From: Paragyromitra xinjiangensis
Taxonomy: Eukaryota; Ascomycota; Pezizomycetes; Pezizales; Discinaceae
Reading direction: 5' to 3'
NCBI GenBank assembly: GCA_038503065.1
Contig: JBCAMK010000020.1
Span: forward strand, 558,001 to 622,000
Length of the DNA: 64,000 nt
The position numbers and the translations under genes were made by a program. The notes under the pieces were generated by a model. The model was given only the letters and a program-made list of their open reading frames with translations. It did not search any database and was not told the origin of the DNA. How positions within the stretch are numbered: the stretch's first letter is position 1; each line of letters starts with the position of its first letter. Below, one piece after another: positions 59,983-64,000 of this stretch.

Positions 59983-62900
59983 ATTCGCTACCGATGTTCA
60001 GGGGTCTTTCCACGGTTATTCGTCGGCGGTTAATATTGCACTCAACGTTCATTCCAATAAGATATGGGGCCTGTCGAACGAAAAGCGGGGTGGTGGCCCC
60101 TCCCAAATTTCCTGAATAGATGGTGGCAGTCATCCGAAAGATCGACCTCGATAGTAGGTTGGAAGCGAAAGGGCTCTAGATCCGAAATGGAGCTCTTTAA
60201 TTTCCTGTTTTCCTTGAATCTGGGTGTTTTTCAGGTGGTCGTATATTTGTTTGATTAAGGATGGGTTATCACATCTACTTATGGAGGAACATCGGCTGTA
60301 CCTACATAGTTAACGGGATCTCTCTTATTACACGGCCAGATACGTAAAGGTGCAGTTCATGTACTTTCCTCTACGAATTTACACGAGCAAGCGCTGGGGG
60401 GGTGGATATCTTGTTCCCGGATAATGATGGTGGTACTTGCTTGTCAAACCTTGTAATTACCGGGATTGCGCGAAGTGTTTCGTTTCGCAAGCCCTCGACT
60501 CCTCACGGTCGGTTTCTGGTTGCCTATTGGAGTGGGAGGAATGTATATCTATCTGTACCACCTAGGCTAGGCATACATGTATGTACGTGCATTGTGCGTG
60601 CACCAAATACCGTCACAATTTCCAGGCTGCGAGAATCATTCGCTTATGCATTCAATTTCCGAACGAACGTCGCTTGAATCGCGATAAGAGATCCAGATAG
60701 TTTTAGTTTGCGATAAGAAACCAAGGTATGGAGGTATTCTTTACCCCTCACCTTCCACAGGCCTTGAACGGGGGGGTTTTTGTCGTCGCAGCTGATCTCG
60801 TACGTCAAGTCTTTGGGAAAGAACCACATGGTCGAAGCCTGCATTTACTGCATTTACACACACGCACAACGGTCTCGATCTGGCACTTCCAACAACGTCG
60901 TTTCGCATGCTCCGTCTGTCGCTGTCGTGAGAATTGGAGAAAAATAAAATAAATATTATCAACAAGAGACACATCATGAAGCAACAGGCTACAGAAACCG
61001 AAAGGAAAAAAAGAAAGTTACGCGTGCCGAGTCCCTCCAAGTTCTGAGACACTCGCCAGACCGTGGCCAAGCACGTAATTCTATGGCGTAGAATAACCCA
61101 TCGGTCGATCTGAACGACGCACAGACGGATATACCTCGATAAACACTCGAGAGGCAGGGTCCATGGTTAGGTATCGAAACAGGCCTGTCCGTATTAGTCT
61201 GAATCTCGATATGTACGCACGAAGGCTTCGTTTGCGGGATGTGCCGATCCGTGACCGTCGTGGATCATTTTCTGCCTACTTTTCCATAACTCACCCCAGA
61301 TATGGGTTCAACCGTCGTGATGCCTGATCTCCCCGAATAGGCTACGGACATTAGAACGTACAGCTATGTATGCACATGTGTACGCAGCAATAGTGAACAA
61401 TCAGTTTCAATAGAAACAATGGGATTTTTCTCCTCACCAACAGAGGCCTGTATATGCGTGTGCGCAAATATGCGCACTGGTACGTACATACCTACATACA
61501 TGTATGTGTGTTTAAGAATGAGGGAATAACTGACTTGCGTGGAGGAGGATGACCTTGTAAAATCTTTTCCACAAATAAATTCTGTAGATGGGTTTCCAAT
61601 TCAAAGTGGGTTTTGCGTACGCAAAATATGCGTGATCTCTCCTCTCCCCAGAACTCAAGTTTATCATCACTTATCACCGGGCGCTGCGAGGCGCCTGTCG
61701 CCGGTTAACTACGGGGGTGTTCCCAACCTGCAAGAATTACCGTTCTCGGCATCAACTCTACGACTGGTACGATATTACCGACTCATAAGAAAAGAGGTCT
61801 GTCTATATTTTATTTCATTATTCATGCTTACCTTCTCCCCCCCACACATGGGCGCCAGGCAAAACGTACAGCGTGTTGCTAAGAGATAGTTTTATGGGTT
61901 GTGCAAGATTTAAATGCGGTTCGGTTCGAAGGCATTCGATCTCTATTAACTGACGGTGCGCTTGGATCTGGATCCTAGATCCTTGAAGCACCTTGGGAAG
62001 ATTTATTATCTGTTATATTAATCGACACATAGCTTTGCGTTTTCCGCAGAGAGATACGTGTTTCGTTGGATTTTCATACGGACGACCAGATACTTCGGAG
62101 TTTTTCGGTCGACTGAGGGATCTGCGCTTTTGCATACTGCTTCTGTGTTGTTTCCTCCATCTAATAATAGGCCAGGTTTCGTGGGTCAGCTAGAATACAC
62201 TTGCGTGCTTCGGAAGAAACATCCTTTTCTGCCACCTATGTGGGTTGTGCATGTGCGTTCTTCGACAGTTGTGTTTTTTTTTCTTTTTCCTCTCTCTTTT
62301 CATTCTTTCCCTTTGCACGGGTTTTTTTCCTGACTAACTGCAAAACATCGGACGAAGCAAACGTGTCGGTCTCAGTTTTGTTGTGGCTATGGAGGCTGGT
62401 ATGCGTCATCTGCCAGCGGTGGCCAGCGTGGCTAATGCAGCTAAAGGTGGCGGAGGGCGAGTCGAGTCGCTTGGCAAAACTAGCTTCGTACCTGAACATC
62501 CCTGAGCAGCTGAAAACAAGACTTTTCCAGTCAGGGGAAATTTCTCGGAGAATTAAACGGAAGGCGACATACGGTTGAACGGTGGAGAGGGAGGGGGGGC
62601 AATTGGCTAGGCGTTCTACACATCGCAATTGATCGCACCTGGGGGGGTGGGGGGGCGCAGGAGATGCAGCATTAGCCGCAATTCGGCGTCACTGGATTGG
62701 GAGGAGAGGAGAAGGAATACGGGAGGGTGGGAGAGGAGAGTAGACGGTTGAAGCGAGAAGAGGATGGTGGTGATGCAGTCGAGACGATGAGCATGAGGCC
62801 AAGTGTCGATAGAAGGGAGATTATTACGTTGCACGTGTCGCTGTTATGATTGTTTTGATTTGCTATGGAGGGTATCGATAAGGTTGGGGGGTGGAAACAG

Positions 62901-63481
62901 ACTGTCCTCTCCGGCTGTCTCAAGACCTCGTCCGTGCTTTTGCAGATTTCGCTTGCACTTACACTTAAGACGGATTTGCTATGGCAACTATTTACAACTC
63001 AACCATGCGCTTGCGCAATCTGAGTCCTATTTGGGATCTTTAGCAAGTTCAGATGTACTTAAAATTTCATTCACGCACATCGTTGGGTGTCCACGGCCCC
63101 AGGATTATATTTCAGCTGTCATGGTTAAACGTTGTCGTGCAAGACTCCGAGGATGACCGTTTGATCCCAACATGAAACGCGACTAAAAGGGAGCACGGAT
63201 CACAAGGTGACGGCGGTTGCGAGAACTTGGTGGGAATGCTCCGAACGACGGCCGCCCCCAGGTTCGACACCGTTTCCTCGGTTCTGCATAGGATCGTTCG
63301 GTCTGCAGGGTGTTGCATACATACGTTTTGCCCCCGAGGCCTCTCGTCAGTCCAGTCCAGTCCGCCTCGCCCTCCCCCTCTCACTCTCTCCCGGTTCCGC
63401 CATTGCTGCCGAGTTTCATCCTTTGCCTTGGTTCTGCTGTGTATGAATGATTCTTTCCTTTTTCAACTTCTCCTCACTTAG

Positions 63482-63688
63482 GTGTCTACGCAGCAGGAGC
63501 AGGAGCAGGAGCAGCAGCAGCAGGAGCAGGATCAGAAGCAGAAGCAGCAGCAGCAGAAGCAGCAGCATTGCCTTAACGTGTCTGATGGTGATGATGATGA
63601 TGACGATGATGTACTGCTCCAGTATGATAGCTCGTACCTAACCTGCCACGGTTTGCTACATCTGCACTGCTACTTAATTTTGCTATAG
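63482..63688 (+). other. possible exon encoding a Gln/Glu then Asp tract
   Basis: CAG/GAG repeats (about 63490-63566) and GAT repeats (about 63584-63610) form one frame coding for a Gln/Glu-rich stretch, then a run of seven Asp after SDG. A good acceptor-like sequence (pyrimidine tract, CACTTAG) precedes it, and a GT follows the Asp run. With no recognisable domain and the window ending soon after, it may equally be a simple repeat. Confidence 0.25.
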
Positions 63689-64000
63689 ATGCCTCCCATA
63701 TTTTGTCACGCGAGGTACGGCTGCGGGGGACCTGTACGTTAATTGGATTAGACGCACACATGCAGAGCGCAGGAACGGTTTTGAGCTGACGGCGGACCGA
63801 CCGACCATCAACCCAGGCAAGGCTTTTTCTTTTGCGACATGTCCGTACTGCTGGGTAAGGCTTTTCTAATTCGCCACTATGACGACTACTCTCCAAATCT
63901 CCACGTTTTGCGTACCTTAGCTAGAAGAATACAGTAGCTTCATACCACAGTCGATGACCCCCCCCTCGTTCGCCTCGAGTCATGTTCCGAGGCTGCGATG

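Larger units (their letters stand above)
59766..64000. other. right-end region, no confident gene
   Basis: About 4.2 kb after the transcription factor. It holds a MITE (59821-59982), TACATGTA palindromes at 60574 and 61497, and pyrimidine-rich stretches at 62260-62330 and 63360-63480. A possible Q/E/D-rich exon lies near the edge. Other frames (up to 130 codons) overlap on both strands and show no domain. Confidence 0.4.

Noticed and set aside
62236..62628. 130-codon minus-strand frame and an overlapping 125-codon plus-strand frame
   Set aside because: They overlap each other antisense, partly over T-rich simple sequence, with no domain in either.

Overview
The window reads as nuclear DNA of a filamentous ascomycete (Pezizomycotina). 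Short GT-AG introns (mostly 46-75 nt, with CTAAC/CTGAC-type branch sites) interrupt most genes, and conserved proteins match typical fungal forms: Clf1, Rsm10, Tim17, epsilon-COP, TAF12, GGPP synthase, dynactin p62 and an FRE-type reductase. Conserved genes are separated by long, AT-rich, gene-poor stretches carrying small inverted-repeat elements. This fits a moderately repeat-rich genome, possibly a Pezizomycete, but the class cannot be fixed from the sequence alone.

Layout. 0.3-1.2 kb: a degenerate retroelement gag-like ORF. 5.7-7.9 kb: an eight-exon ferric reductase (+). 11.6-12.2 kb: TIM17 (-, 4 exons). 13.0-14.9 kb: dynactin p62 (-). 19.1-20.0 and 22.6-23.5 kb: two three-exon paralogs (-) of an unrecognised family with matching intron positions. 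24.5-25.5 kb: two 228-bp TA-flanked MITE copies followed by a 77-bp-arm palindrome. 28.5-29.9 kb: a fungal-specific membrane protein (+). 30.3-30.5 kb: a collapsed copy of the palindrome and another hairpin. 30.9-33.2 kb: CLF1 (-), divergent from RSM10 (+, 33.4-35.2 kb). 35.9-36.2 kb: a probable small two-exon gene. 37.7-38.7 kb: epsilon-COP (-). 40.9-43.2 kb: glutamine-rich TAF12 (+). 44.6-46.1 kb: GGPP synthase (-). 51.9-52.4 kb: a small secreted six-cysteine protein (+). 55.8-59.8 kb: a Zn2Cys6 transcription factor (+), with a MITE just after its stop codon. The last 4 kb hold no gene that can be supported, apart from a possible Q/E/D-rich exon at the edge.

The conserved genes are unrelated housekeeping functions (mitochondrial import and translation, splicing, vesicle traffic, transcription, isoprenoid synthesis, dynein transport, iron reduction); there is no sign of a metabolic cluster. 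The least explained material is the paralog pair, the palindrome and its collapsed derivative, the very long acidic tail on the mitoribosomal S10 protein, and an over-abundant intergenic palindrome TACATGTA. Exon boundaries were worked out by hand from splice signals, frame continuity and family knowledge; no database search was run.
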